From NCBI RefSeq assembly GCF_947623445.1, contig NC_135246.1, positions 16,413,856 through 16,477,855 on the forward strand: DNA of 64,000 bases. The letters run 5' to 3'. Source of the stretch: Clavelina lepadiformis (lineage: Eukaryota; Chordata; Ascidiacea; Aplousobranchia; Clavelinidae). The notes under the pieces are model-generated. The model did not search any database and was not told the origin of the DNA. It worked only from the letters and a program-made list of their open reading frames with translations. Each line of letters starts with the position of its first letter. Position 1 is the stretch's first letter. Below are positions 50,776 through 63,005 of this stretch, one piece after another. A program made the position numbers and the translations under genes.

Positions 50776-52471
50776 GATCATACGATGAGTCCGCAGCCCG
50801 ATCTAAAACAGATTTGAAATGGAAATGTTTTGCTCAGTGCAACACTTTATATTTTTAATGATATAATCTTGACAATATTTAAAAAATTAATTAAAATGTA
50901 GATTTTTTAAAAGCAATTGGGCATTAATTATACTCAAGACCACTTACGAAATTAAATGAGTAAATTACTATGAACAAAATGAATTGTCTTGCTTACCAAC
51001 ACATTCTCCATTCTTATACTTGTATTGCTCTTCACAATCGTACCAATATCCTCCAACAGTATTTCTGCAAACGCTGTTTCCTTTGCACTCATCCAACGGT
51101 GTTAAACATTCTTCAATATCTACAAATATCGATCGAATAGCTTAACAAACTACTGTATTTGGTAAAGGTACTTCAGATACGAATTTTATTTCGAAAGTTA
51201 TTAAATTTTAACAAACTACCTTATCAAATCCGCACAGTATTCTATTGCCCGTAAAATCGGTTTTGCATTCGCAGTCGAAAGACTCAGCCCAATTTAAGCA
51301 AGTCGCGTTGATATGACAATCGAAAAATGATTTGGAACACTCGTCGATGTCTGTCAGTGATTAGACATAAAAGCATGATGTAAAGTAAGGTATAACTAAA
51401 GTTTGGAGACAAATGCTGCACCTTGCTTACCGCGGCAAACTACTTTGCTCCACAATGAAACTAGCAACCAAATCCTCTAATCCCCTACTGATTGTAAAAA
51501 TCGTTTTAAAACTGAACACAAAGTAAATAACAAATAATGTTTTAATTAACCGTGTAAGCCAAGGCAAACACAATATTCTCACCATCCTTGCAGACCATTT
51601 ACAGTCCACCGGACAACATATGTCATTACACTTTGCTTTTTCCGACGTTTCACCAATACATTCTTTCCCACCACAAACACCCGGAGTCTTTACTAATCTT
51701 GTTCGACCTTTGACGCCTGCACACATTGCCATGAAGGCTCGTTCATATACGATAAGCTTTTAGTGAGATGTTGTTCAGTTTATGTGGCTTGAAATAGTTT
51801 CACAAATATTGAAAAGATTTTTTTTTTAAATGCAACATTTCGAAGAGTTTCACTGCAAACCTGAACCGCACGATTTTGAGCAGGCATTCCATTCTCCCCA
51901 CTCTCCCCATACACAATCAACAGGACAGCATTGAACGTTAAAAAAGTTTGATTTAGTTGATGATCCGGAGCAGCTCGATCCTCCACAACTTGCGTGGGTT
52001 GAAATATTCCTTAATCGCGACTGGGTTCCACCACCGCATGTCACGGAACAGGAGCTAAAGTCGCTCCATTGTCCCCACACACATTCATCCGGACAGCACT
52101 CAGTGTTACAGGTACGAATTTCTGAAGTCAAACCACTGCATGATGAGCCACCACATCTGGCACCCGTCGTCACAATGTGTGATCTTGACTGCATTCCACC
52201 ACCGCAAGTTACAGAACATGTTTCGAAGCTTGTCCACGGTCCCCAAACGCAGCTGACAGGACAACAGCCGTTATTGCAGGATGTCGAAGATTTAGGTAAA
52301 CCCGGTCAGCTGGACCTCCCACAGAAAGCAGTGGCAGTCTATGTTTATTTTTTGCCCCGAAAAGTTTGTATATTGTTTTACAACAAATTATCCATTTGCT
52401 TCCCACCATGCCGACGACAAATCAAAATGTGCGTAAACTGCAACAAGCACTAACAAAGTCCAAGCTTTCGT
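50776..52471 (-). pseudogene. Pseudogene F: deleted, inverted copy of gene D
   Basis: Signal-peptide exon at 52471-52400 with ATG changed to ACG and the donor lost. The first ~200 bp of exon 2 are missing; the rest (about 52340-51860) has one stop at a CP pair, then a long open TSR stretch with a lost cysteine (NFFNVQCC for NFCNTQCC). Exon 3 (51725-51590) breaks off after KWSA and joins the end of exon 5, removing about 0.68 kb relative to gene D. A second deletion of about 0.45 kb removes EGF exon 6 and most of 7. EGF exons 8 and 9 remain (51352-51225, 51120-51000) with a degraded donor and a cysteine-region change (WYDCEEQY). The final exon (50807-50776) is kept. Gene D's 3' flank follows. 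Confidence 0.88.
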
Positions 52472-52880
52472 TTCGTTGCTCTTGTATTCGTAGGTAAACT
52501 AAAATAACTTAACCTAAATGTCTTATAACTAAATAATAAAATTGATTTTAAATTGATATGTTTTTTAATGCGTGATCGGGTCACTGCCAACTGTTATTTA
52601 ACATTTTGAAGTTATTGTCGTAAGTCTTTATAACCCTAAAAGCGACATCGTGCTCTTGCTTGCCCATTTATAAGCAGTTATTATTAATATTCGATATTTA
52701 GTTTGTTTAACATACTTTTCGAGTATATTTTATCATCGATCTATCTCAATCATACAATTGAATTTTCCATTCCTTTCCGTTTATTATTTCTTTGTATTTT
52801 CATCAGTTCCAAAGCGTATATTCACACACCAACGCCAAATGTTCGGAAAACTCTGAATACATTCAAATAAACCCACACAT

Positions 52881-54743
52881 TTACGTGTATCGCGTTATGA
52901 TCGGTATTTCACATAAGCCATTTGTTTCGAAGCTGCAAACTCGGTCGTTTGTACGAAGATCATACTGAAGAAGAATCTCTCCACATTTTTCGTTACCACC
53001 ACTATTTGAAGGTTGTCGTGGATTTTCTATCCAGTGGGTATTTTCTCGGGTAGACGAAGTAACCGTAGAGTCCGCCCAAACCCAGTCTTGACCACCGCCA
53101 ATCAAGTCAACTAAACCGATCCAAGCTTCATCAAAGCCCAACGCTTGCTGAATTGGGCTGTGGAAACATTAACAAAATACGTTGTTAAATCGATTGTATA
53201 AAAATTGTAAATACCCTTTTGAAATGTCAAAAAATTACATTTAGTTCTTTATACAAATTTTGTTAATGCGATGTATAATGTAAAATTGTGGGTTAGCTTA
53301 GTACTGGCTTTTGCTTATAATCATTCAAAAAATTAGGTTTATAAAGCAATTGATCGACAAACACTTAATAAATTAAGAGTTAATATTATAGAGTAATTGT
53401 AATTCAGCAAAAGCAGTGATCTGTGTTAACCACTGCAATAAGAGAAAATAAAATAATTTAAGCATATAAAGTAAATGTTTCCTTCAGGAAAGGGGGTTTC
53501 GTTAATATATATTATCCAATACAGTAAAAAATGTTTACTTACGCTCTTAAGGAGAAGTCCTTCATTCCAACAGCTGCAAGGTCGCCACCCACATTTACAC
53601 ATTCGGTGCGAGTGTTGTCCCACGTGCCTTTTGACGTCAGCATATAACGATATCCATTGCCAGCGTCGTAACCTTGTCTATCTGATATGAGGTACAAGAT
53701 ACTGAAACTAAGTTTTATAGAAAATAGCCAACGATTTGTTAGTAACATTCACAAATTGATGACTATATTTGGCCAATAAACTGATTAATCATCGTTGTAA
53801 TTATATAATTATATGTTTTGTTTTTTTACTATTATATTTACTATGTTCACATAATCCGTATTTAGGAGAACTGCATTCAACGTCGTTTGTGCGAAGACTG
53901 TAGGAGTCAATAATCTCGCCGCAGTTTTCGTTACCACCCGAGTTGGAAGGTTGTAGTGGATTTTGTATCCAATGGGTGTTTCCTGATGTAGATGAAGTCT
54001 TATCGACCCAAACCCAGGTGTTGTCTTCTTTGCTCAATCCTACCCATGCATGATCGAAAGTGAAAGTTTGTTGTAGGGTGCTATATAGCAAGAGAAAATA
54101 GGAAAACCTTTAATTATAAAAAATAATAAATTTAAATAATAATCTACAAATGTTAGATTTTAACATAATTTCTAAACACAACTAACTCTAACTAACTCTT
54201 GATTAAATTGCAAAAACGTTTTCAATCATTGTTAAAAAATTTGAAAAACGTTGAGGAAAGTTGAAATCACCTTCGTAAAGAAAAATCCCTCACTCTAACC
54301 GCGAGGTCACCTCCATAACTTTTACATTCATCACGAGCCTGCTGAAAAGTCTTTTTTTGGGTCAAAAAGTAGTAATACCCGCTTCCACTGTAAACTTCCC
54401 TCCATTCTCCTATCATCAATATATTATGTATTATGTGGCTATGACGTTATATGATATTTAGTTTAGATCATGTTGTGGTACAAAAATACTCATAACAAGC
54501 TGTCAACAGAAACCATGGAGATTGAATGCTGCAATATTTGAAGGATTCAAGTAAAAGATGTCATGAATTTTAATATAAAGTTTGAATATAAACTTTTAGA
54601 TATCCTAATAAACAATTATAAAAACTCCACTTACCGGTCAATACGTTGTCAGAGTATGGATCAATCAAAAAACTTTCAGAAAAGTGAAGAAAACTCAAGA
54701 CAAAACATAGTGAAAGTCCTAACCCTAATCTTCCGTATTTCAT
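52881..54743 (-). CDS. Lectin gene E5: two C-type lectin domains, intact
   Basis: Exons: 54743-54635, 54409-54271, 54080-53842, 53681-53543 and 53157-52881; 903 bp, 300 residues, open. Signal peptide MKYGRLGLGLSLCFVLSFLHF, mature start near DPYSDNVLTG, as in E2. Domain 1 has WVWVDKT, QPSNSGGNENC and TNDVEC; domain 2 has QPSNSGGNEKC and TNDRVC. The block from 52.2 to 57.4 kb repeats 35.35-40.5 kb closely, so E5 and E2 are recent duplicates. Confidence 0.92.
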
Positions 54744-54816
54744 TTTGAAACTCTTGACTGGCCGAAATTTTATTGTAGCCTACTATAAAATAGATGCAGG
54801 CAACGAAAAGTTATAT

Positions 54817-56383
54817 AGTAATGTTGAACGGCATCAATCAAGCAACTGTCACAAGAAATGAATTGGTTTAGTGTGACAATTTCCGAATATGTATTTTCCA
54901 GGAACGAAATGCGATTGTCACAATAATGATATATGCTCCACATATATATCAAGCTTCCCTATATGCAACTAAACATCGTTAAAGTTGATTAAAATGGGTA
55001 AATTATTCCTACAACCAGGTGACTGTTTTGGCATCTATACGTTTAAAAATGCATATTTTTAAATACGATGTAGTTGCGAAACGCTGAGGTCAAGTCTGAC
55101 AAATGTGAGTAAGCAAACAGTAAGATTGTGCTCAAAACAAGTGAGACAATGTAGACGAAAAAGATTTTGTCAAACTGCACAGCATTCTGCAGAAGTTCCG
55201 ACACAGTTTGCAACCACAAAATTATCCCAAATCTCAAAATCATTGGGCCTGGCTGTAGTACAGGTTGCGATGAAACGATTCAAACGGCACGGACATAGCT
55301 CTCAAATTATGACACATCGCTTTATCAGTCTGCAAGTACTCCGGAAAGCATCGTGAAATTTTAACTTCAGTAGCAATCACGTTTCATTGTGCACTACTCT
55401 ATTGCACACTGCACTTTCATTGTGACACCAAAGTTTACAGAAAAATAACCCCATTAATTTTTGAAAACTTTGAGGCGTTGCAGACATTTGTGAAAAATAA
55501 ATTAAATATTTATTAAATTGTATGGAGTAAACTTGAGTTTGATGAACCGTGAGTGCGAATTAAAGAACACCAGAACCAAGCAAGATTGATTGACCAATTC
55601 ACGGAACAAGGCAATGGGTTCCAAGAAAATCCTTACCATTTCATAGAAATTTACTTAACATGTTTTCGAAATTTTAAACGATAGATGTTTGAGTTCATAA
55701 ATCAAATCATGCATCTTTCATGGTACTGAGTAGAATCAAGGTAATTCTTGGAAACTGAGTATTTCATCGAATTTTAAAAACGTTTTGTTGGAAAAGTGTA
55801 TTCGAACGGAAAGCACCATGGCAATCAATTATATCTGAGTTTGCTCTTCGTATAATAAATTAAGACAATTCCGGGAAAATTCGCAATTTTCACCGAAACA
55901 GAGACCGCTTTCCAGGAATGGATTACACGTTGATTTTGGTTCAACTTTAACGGCGGTTAATCACTGCTGGATAATCTAAGCTTTAGTTGAATATCTGGTC
56001 CGTTTTTGCAAGATTTGCGTTGTGTTATAAGTTTTTATTGGTGTATTGGTTTTAGTGACTACATAAATGCTCTTAATATTTACCTATTTTAAATCCTGCT
56101 TCCTTGCTTAGAATGTGGCCGACAACACCTGTCTGCGGTTTGAAACAAAAGTTTATCGACGTATTTAAATATTTGCTTTTCTACCTAAACAGAAAGTCTT
56201 CGGTCAAAATATCTAGACAATTTAGTTGAAAATTGCTTTCAACCTTTAATGAGCTTTGAATTGCATTTTAAAGGGCACACTTATAATAATATATACTTAC
56301 ATATAAGTTTAAAACCATTCTCAGGTATTGTAAAAAGGTTACAAAGCAATGAAATGTTCTTCAGCAAATATTTAAAATTTAAC
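54817..56383. repeat. Duplicated 5' flank of lectin gene E5
   Basis: Nearly identical to 37.97-39.53 kb at a constant offset of about 16.86 kb. No exon is supported. Confidence 0.8.
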
Positions 56384-56693
56384 TTCTCGCTGCGGGAAGA
56401 TTGCAAATCCCACACGAACGTTGTGATCTTGTAACTATAGGGGACTGAGTACCACCGCCGCTAGGTTGAGAACAAGATCCCCAAACCCATTGTCAAGGAG
56501 AAAAATCACATCTTTGTCGTCACCTTCTCTTGCAATTAATTTATTTGCTTTATTTGTTTATTTTTTGCCACGAAAAATTTGTATATTGTTTTACAAAAAA
56601 TTATCATTTTGCTTCCCACCATGCAGACGAAAAATCAAAATGTGCGTAAACTGCAACCAGCACTAACAAAGTCAAAGCTTCGTTTCTTTGCTC
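56384..56693 (-). pseudogene. TSR relic 7: decayed gene D-like 5' end
   Basis: Near-identical to relic 4. The ATG position (56693-56691) is ACG and the exon-1 donor is lost. Only the start of exon 2 is present. The gene D-like promoter block continues to about 56980. Confidence 0.83.
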
Positions 56694-57099
56694 TTGTATT
56701 CGTAGGTAAACTAAAATCACTTAACCTAAATGTCTTATAACTACATAATAAAATTATTTTTAAATTGAAATGATTTTTAATGCGTGATCGGGTCTCTGCC
56801 AACTGTTATTTAACATTTTGAAGTTATTATCGTAGGTCTTTATAATCCTAAAAGCGACCTCGTGTTCTTGCTTGCGTATTTATAAGCAGTTATTATTAAC
56901 TTTCGATATTTAGCTTGTTTAAGATACTTTTTAGAGTATAAATTATGATTATGACTGATCTATCTCACTCATACAATTGAATTTTCCATTCCTTTCAGTT
57001 TATTATTTCTTTGTATTTTCATCAGTTCCAAAGCGTATATTCACACACCAACGCCAAATGTACTGAAATCTCTGAATACAATCAAACAAACCCACGCAT

Positions 57100-58940
57100 T
57101 TACGTGTACCGCGTTATGATCGGTATTTCACATAAGCCATTTGTTTCGGCACTGCAAGCTCGGTCGTTTGTGCGAAGGTCATACTCAAGAAGAATCTCTC
57201 CACATTTTTCGTTACCACCACTATTTGAAGGTTGTCGTGGATTTTCTATCCAGTGGGTATTTTCTCGGGTAGACGAAGTAACCGTACTATCCGCCCAAAC
57301 CCAGTCTTGACCACCACCAATCAAGTCAATTAAACCGATCCAAGCTCCATCAAAGCCCAACGCTTGCTGAATTGGGCTGTGAGAACATGAACAAAATAAG
57401 TTGTTAACTTGATAGTATAAAAATTGTAAAATTTGAAATCTCAAAAAATTGCATTTACTTTTTTATACAAATTTTGTTAATGCGATGTATAATGTCAAAT
57501 TGTGGTTTAGCTTAGTACTCATTTTTGCTTATAATCATTCAAAAAATTAGGTTTACAAAGCAAATAATGGACAAATACTTAATAAATTAAGAGTTATTAT
57601 TATATAGTTATTGTAATTCAGCAAAAGCACTGATCCGTGTTAAAACTGAAATAAGAGTAAATTAAATAATCTAAGCATATAAAGTTAATGCTTCTTTTAG
57701 GAAAAGAATTTTTCTTTTTTATATCTTATCCTATACAGTAAAAAATGTATACTCACGCTCTTAAGGAGAAGTCCTGCATTCCAACCGCTGCAAGGTCGCC
57801 ACCCTGATTTACACATTCGGTGCGAGTGTTGTCCCACGTGCCTTTTGATGTCAGCATATAGCGATATCCATTGCCAGCATCGTAACCTTGTCTATCTAAT
57901 ATGAGGTACAAGATACTGAAACCAAGTTTCATATATATAGGCGGCGATTCGATAGAAACATTTACCAAATGATGACTATATTTGTCCTATGAATTAATTA
58001 ATCACCGTTGTTCTATGTAACTATATGTTTTGTTTATATATTACTATATTTACTATGTTCACATAATCCGTATTTGGTGGAACTGCATGAAACGTCGTTT
58101 GTGCGAAGACTGTACTCGTCCATAATCTCGCCGCAGTTTTCGTTACCACCCGAGTTAGAAGGTTGTAGTGGATTTTGTATCCAATGGGTGTTTCCTGATG
58201 TAGATGAAGTCTTATCGACCCAAACCCAGTTGTTGCCTTCTTTGCTCAATCCTACCCACGCATTGTCGAAACTGAAAGTTTGGTGGAGAGTGCTATATAG
58301 CAAGAGAAAATAGGAAAACTTTTGATTATAAGAAATAATAAGTTTAAGTAATAGTCTACAAATGTTAGATTTTCAAATACTTTTTAAACATAACTAACTT
58401 TTGGTTAAATTGCGAACAAATTATTTTTAATGTTTTTAAAAAATTCAGGAAGACGTTGAGGAAAGTTGAAGTCACCTTCTTAAAGAAAAATCCCTCACTC
58501 TGACCGCGAGGTCACCTCCATAACTTCTGCATTCATCACGCGCTTGTTGATAAGTCTTTTTATGTGTCAAAAAGTAGAAGTACCCGCTTCCAGTGTAAAC
58601 CTCTCTCCATTCTCCTGTCACAAATATTGTGTGGCTATGACGTTATTTGGTATTTAGTTTAGATCATGTTTTGGTGCAAAAATACTTATTACACGCTGTC
58701 AAAAGAAACCATGGAAATTAAATGTTGTAATATTTGAGGGTTTGAAGTTAAAGATTTCAGGCATTTTAATATAAAAGTTTGCATATATACTTTTAGATAT
58801 CCTAATAAACAATTATAAATATTCAACATACCGGTCAATACGTCGTCAGAGTACGGATCAATCAAAAAACTTGCAGAAAAGTGAAGACAACTCAAGACAA
58901 AACATAGTGAAAGACCCAACTCTAATACGCCGTACTTCAT
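57100..58940 (-). CDS. Lectin gene E6: two C-type lectin domains, intact
   Basis: Exons: 58940-58832, 58614-58476, 58292-58054, 57895-57757 and 57376-57100; 903 bp, 300 residues, open. Signal peptide MKYGVLELGLSLCFVLSCLHF resembles E4 more than E2 or E5. Domain 1 reads GNNWVWVDKT and QPSNSGGNENC; domain 2 reads NQGGDLAAVGMQDFSLRA in its front half. Last exon nearly equals the orphan exon at 40245-40521, which fits the 16.86-kb duplication with a breakpoint near 57.4 kb. Confidence 0.92.
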
Positions 58941-59260
58941 TTTGAGACTTTTGACTGGCCTAACTTTTACCTCTAACCTACTATGAAATACATGCAGGCA
59001 ACGAGAATTTATATAGTAATGTGGAACTGTATCAATCAAGCAACTGTCACAAGAAATGAATTGGTTTAATGCGACATTTACTGAACATGTACTGCTTTTT
59101 TCCAGGAACGAATTGCGATTGTCACAATAATGATATATGCTCTACACATAGATCAAGCTTCTCCAAATACAACTAAACATCATTAATGTTGAACAAATTG
59201 GATAAATTATTCTTACAGATAGTTACCGGCTTTTGTATCGATACGTTTACTGCATGCTAT

Positions 59261-59301
59261 CTGCAATCTGCAAACTGCAAACTGCAAACCGCAAACTGCA
59301 T
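59261..59301. repeat. Short tandem repeat (CTGCAAA-type, about 5 copies)
   Basis: CTGCAATCTGCAAACTGCAA and on, with one CCGCAAA variant, in the 5' flank of E6. Absent from the flanks of the other lectin genes. Confidence 0.85.
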
Positions 59302-60330
59302 TGTTTTAAGTGCAATATAGTTGCGAAACACTGACCTCAAGTCTGAGAAATGTAAGTAAGCAAACAATAAAACTGTGCTTAAAACACATGAGACAATGTA
59401 GAAGGAAATATTTTGTCAATCTGCACAGTATTCTGCAAAAGTTCCGACATAAGTTGCAACTAAGAAACTAAAACAACATTGGGACTGGCTGTACTACAGA
59501 TAGGGATGAAACGCTTCAACAGCACAGACCGAGCTCTCAAATTATGACACATCGCTTTATCAGTCTGAAAATACTCCAGGAAATCAACGTGAAACGTGAC
59601 TTCAGTAGCAAATCACGTTTCATTGTGCACTACACTATGATTCCAAATGTACAGAAAAAAACGCCATTTATGAACTGAACATTTTATGCTTTGCGCACAT
59701 TTGTGAAAAATAAATTCAATATTGTTTGTATTGTATAGAGTAAACCTGAGTTTGATGAACCGTGAGTGCGAATTAAAGAACACCAGAACCAAGCAAGATT
59801 GATTGATCAATTCATGGAAAACCGCAACGGGTTCCACGAAAAACCTTACCGTTTCATAGAAAATCACTTCACATATTTTCAAAACTTAAAATGATTGATG
59901 TTCGAGTTCATAAATCAAAAATCATGCATCTTTCATGGTACTGAGTAGAATCAAGATAATTCTTGGAAACTAAACATTTCATCGAATTTGCACAGTTTTG
60001 TTGAAAAATATTTTTCGGAACGGAACGCACCATGGCAATCAATAATATCTGAGTTTGCGCTTTTTATGATAAATTAAGACAATTCCGGGAAAATTCTGGA
60101 AATTTCTCCGAAACAGAGACCGCTTTCCAGGAATTGATTACAAGTTGATTTTGGTAGAATTTTAACGGGTTGTTAATCACTGCTGGATAACCTAAGCTTT
60201 AGTTGAATATTTTGTCTGTTTCCAAGGTTTGAGTTGTTTTATAACTTTTAATTGTTTTATGAAAAAACCTAACTAGTATTGGAGAATGAAAATCGAAAGA
60301 GAATATAAGAATATAAAAGCATATGATGTT

Positions 60331-61200
60331 TGACACCATTTGGTCCGCATTGTTTTGAGCAATCGCTCCATGGTTTCCAATGTGACACTTCGCAGTCGAC
60401 TATACACGAAACTAATGTGCTTATTTTCATCAAGTGCTATTGGTTGAAACACTTGTTATAACATGAAGTTGTCTGAGTTGGTTTCAGTAAGATAATATTC
60501 GACAAACAATTTAAATAAAAACATGAGCAAATCCTATTTACCAGGAAAATAATTTTCAAAGCACGAGTCTGTTTCCAACCTTGGACCTTTACACGGATTT
60601 CCTCCACATTCGTTAAATTGAGTCTCGTGTCTTCGTCTTGTGCGAGTTCCTTTTCCACATTTTTTATCACAGCTAAATGTACGTTTTAGTTTTTTTAATG
60701 ACTCTTCTGATATAATACGGAGCTATTAATAAGCCTACTAATATATAAAGTCCTTGTTTGGCGTCAGAAGGTATTTACCTGGACCATTTTGACCATTCTG
60801 ACCATTTGCAATCAACAGGGCAACATGAAAGACGACATGCTTCTTCCTCAACTTTACCACCGCTACAAGCTTTGCCACCACAGTCGGCAACTGTCTTCTT
60901 CAATCTTTTGCGCGTTCGAGAAGCTAAAAACGAAATTAAAAACGATTTTTGTAATGGCAAGCTCCTGTGTGTTAATATAAAATAATTTTAAATTCACGTT
61001 TGGCCTACTTAAAAATTTAGGGTTAATGTTCTTACTGTTTAAAAATACTTTAATACTTACGATGTTTGACTTACCTTTTCCGCACGTGGCAGAACAACTA
61101 CTCCATTTTTCCCAATTATCCCAAACACAGTCTATTGGACAGCATTGTGAATTGCATGAGTCTTGTGATTCAGATGACGCCCTTTACATTTGGAACCACC
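60331..61200 (-). pseudogene. Gene H: fragment of a TSR gene
   Basis: Exon a (about 61196-61075) reads CGGSKCKG, then, one base out of frame, ASSESQDSCNSQCCPIDC and [13 protein letters not shown]. Exon b is 60923-60779 (145 bp), exon c 60672-60542 (131 bp); both match the lengths in genes A-D. Exon c ends with SCFENYFP where paralogues have CC. Exon d starts at 60400 (VDCEVSHWKPWSDCS) and is cut at about 60331, where lectin flank begins. No signal-peptide exon lies upstream; the DNA there is the segment that recurs at 34.4 and 40.9 kb. Exon a's frame slip and the two truncated ends make it a pseudogene, though exons b and c are open. Confidence 0.82.
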
Positions 61201-61795
61201 ACAAGTTTTATTTTTTTGTTTATTGTCGAAGTTGTCTATAAGATAAAATTGCTTTAAAACCTGTTACAAAGTTTTTTTTTAACTGTAGCACTATGTGGAG
61301 CAAAATACACTTAGATACAGTTCATTTTCTTATAATATTTTTTGTGAGACTTTTAAAGCATTTCCTCGTAAAACATTTTTATTGCTTGTAGGGTCTCCTT
61401 CGTATACGATTTAAACTATAAAACTTTGGTCACTTGGTTTTATAATATTTAACATACTGAAACCAAAAATTCTACTTAAGGATATTGATGTCATTTTGGA
61501 GCGCTTTTGAAGTAAAAGAATGGTCATTGTGCTTGTAAGAGAGTAAACTTTTTTGTTTAAAATAATTTCCCAAAAAATTTAAATAGTTTAAAAAATAGCC
61601 TAAATTAAATTACTTTAGTGTGTTATGCCTACGTATAGGAATCTCCATTAAATATAACTTTTTGAAAACTTTAAAATTAGAAATGACAAAAAGCAATGTT
61701 TTGACGGTTCACTATCGGAGCGCTTATAAACCGCATTATATAGACTAGACTACTAGAGCGTTTCTATGAGCCGTGCTCAAGATTAATAATTAGCA
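61190..61795. repeat. Gene H 5'-side segment, source or third copy
   Basis: Matches 34427-35030 and 40917-41515. A decayed plus-strand EGF exon lies at 61480-61534, more diverged than the other two. Here the segment continues into gene H exon a, so this may be the original site. Confidence 0.7.
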
Positions 61796-62730
61796 GCGCT
61801 TTCGCAGTAAAATCTTTGAGCATGGTATTAAAAAGGCTTGCTCCGCTTATGTAGTTCAAGTAAACCGCTTTAAGTTTGGAAAAGATTAGAAAATCCTTAA
61901 AAATAAAATTCAAATAGAAATGCATACGTATTTGAGAAGCCAGGAGTGGTGAAGATTAAAGGTAAAGAAGAAAAGTATTCCGACAGCGCACAAAAATAAT
62001 TTTCTGTTGAAAAATACATTAAAAGATTTAGATTTTATTTTGATCGGGTTTGATTTTTTGACATATGCTTCTCACCAAAGGAAGCATTTTTCCTGAAGCT
62101 GTAACCAATGAATTTATCCTTCATTGGCATATATGAGCTTGCTTTTGCGTTTCACAAAACTTAAATTGTTTTAACCGTACGACACATTTTATAAATATGT
62201 ATAAATTTTATTGGTGCTCATTACCATGTTTTCAGTATTCTAACTAAGGCTGAATCTGCACTGAGATTTTCCGAAAACAGAACCTATATTTGCTTAGTTT
62301 GTAGACAGCAAGCTCGGCCGCCCGTTTAATTACAGTTTGTAAAATAATCGCAAATTTTGTTAGTGTGACGTATGTGTAGACATTTAACAGAACCGTTTCA
62401 AGACATGCTTGTGATCACTTCCATTAAGTTAACGTTGGAAAAGCCACTAACCTGGACCGACCATCTTAAATTCTGTTTTATTACTTAAAGTCTGGCTAAC
62501 AACAATTATGTACAGTAAAAGAAAATTTAAACGACGGATTCAAATATTTACTTTTCCACTTAAACAGAAAGTGTTAGGTCGTAAAATCTAGGGACGTACT
62601 TGCAATTCGCTTTTAAAAATAGATCATCCAAAATATTTCAAACTGTTTAAGGTTTCCATAGTCAAATATCATTATATTATATGATTCTATTTAAATTTTT
62701 AAGAAACGATTTTATCACTTTCGCGCAGAC
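61796..62730. other. No feature recognised
   Basis: AT-rich sequence. A stretch near 62460-62600 resembles the lectin 5' flank (TAAACAGAAAGT then TCTAG), suggesting an older, more diverged duplicate. No exon is supported. Confidence 0.4.
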
Positions 62731-63005
62731 TTATCTATTGCCCGTAAAACCGGTTTTGCGTTTGCAGTCGAAAGACACGACTCGGTTCAAGCAAGTGGCG
62801 TTAATATGATAATTGACCAATGATGTGGAACACTTGTCGATGTCTGTTGCGCAAGAACTGCTATTCGGTTTACCAATTCATACAAAAGAACATGGTATAA
62901 AGTAAAATAACGGGAATTAATAGGACAATGCTGCTCTTTTTTGACCGCGCCAAATAACTTTGTTGTTCGTGTAACAGCGCAAACAATCACATTTAACACT
63001 TTCCT
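62731..63005 (-). pseudogene. Two dead EGF exons of gene D type
   Basis: 62843-62731 matches gene D EGF exon 8 (DIDKCSTSLVN, TCLNRV, SFDCKRKTGFTGN) with two cysteines replaced and TAG/TAA soon after. About 63003-62943 matches the end of EGF exon 7 (VKCDCL), with the donor GTAAG now GTCAA. The order 7 then 8 on the minus strand is that of the intact gene. No other exon is nearby. Confidence 0.75.
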
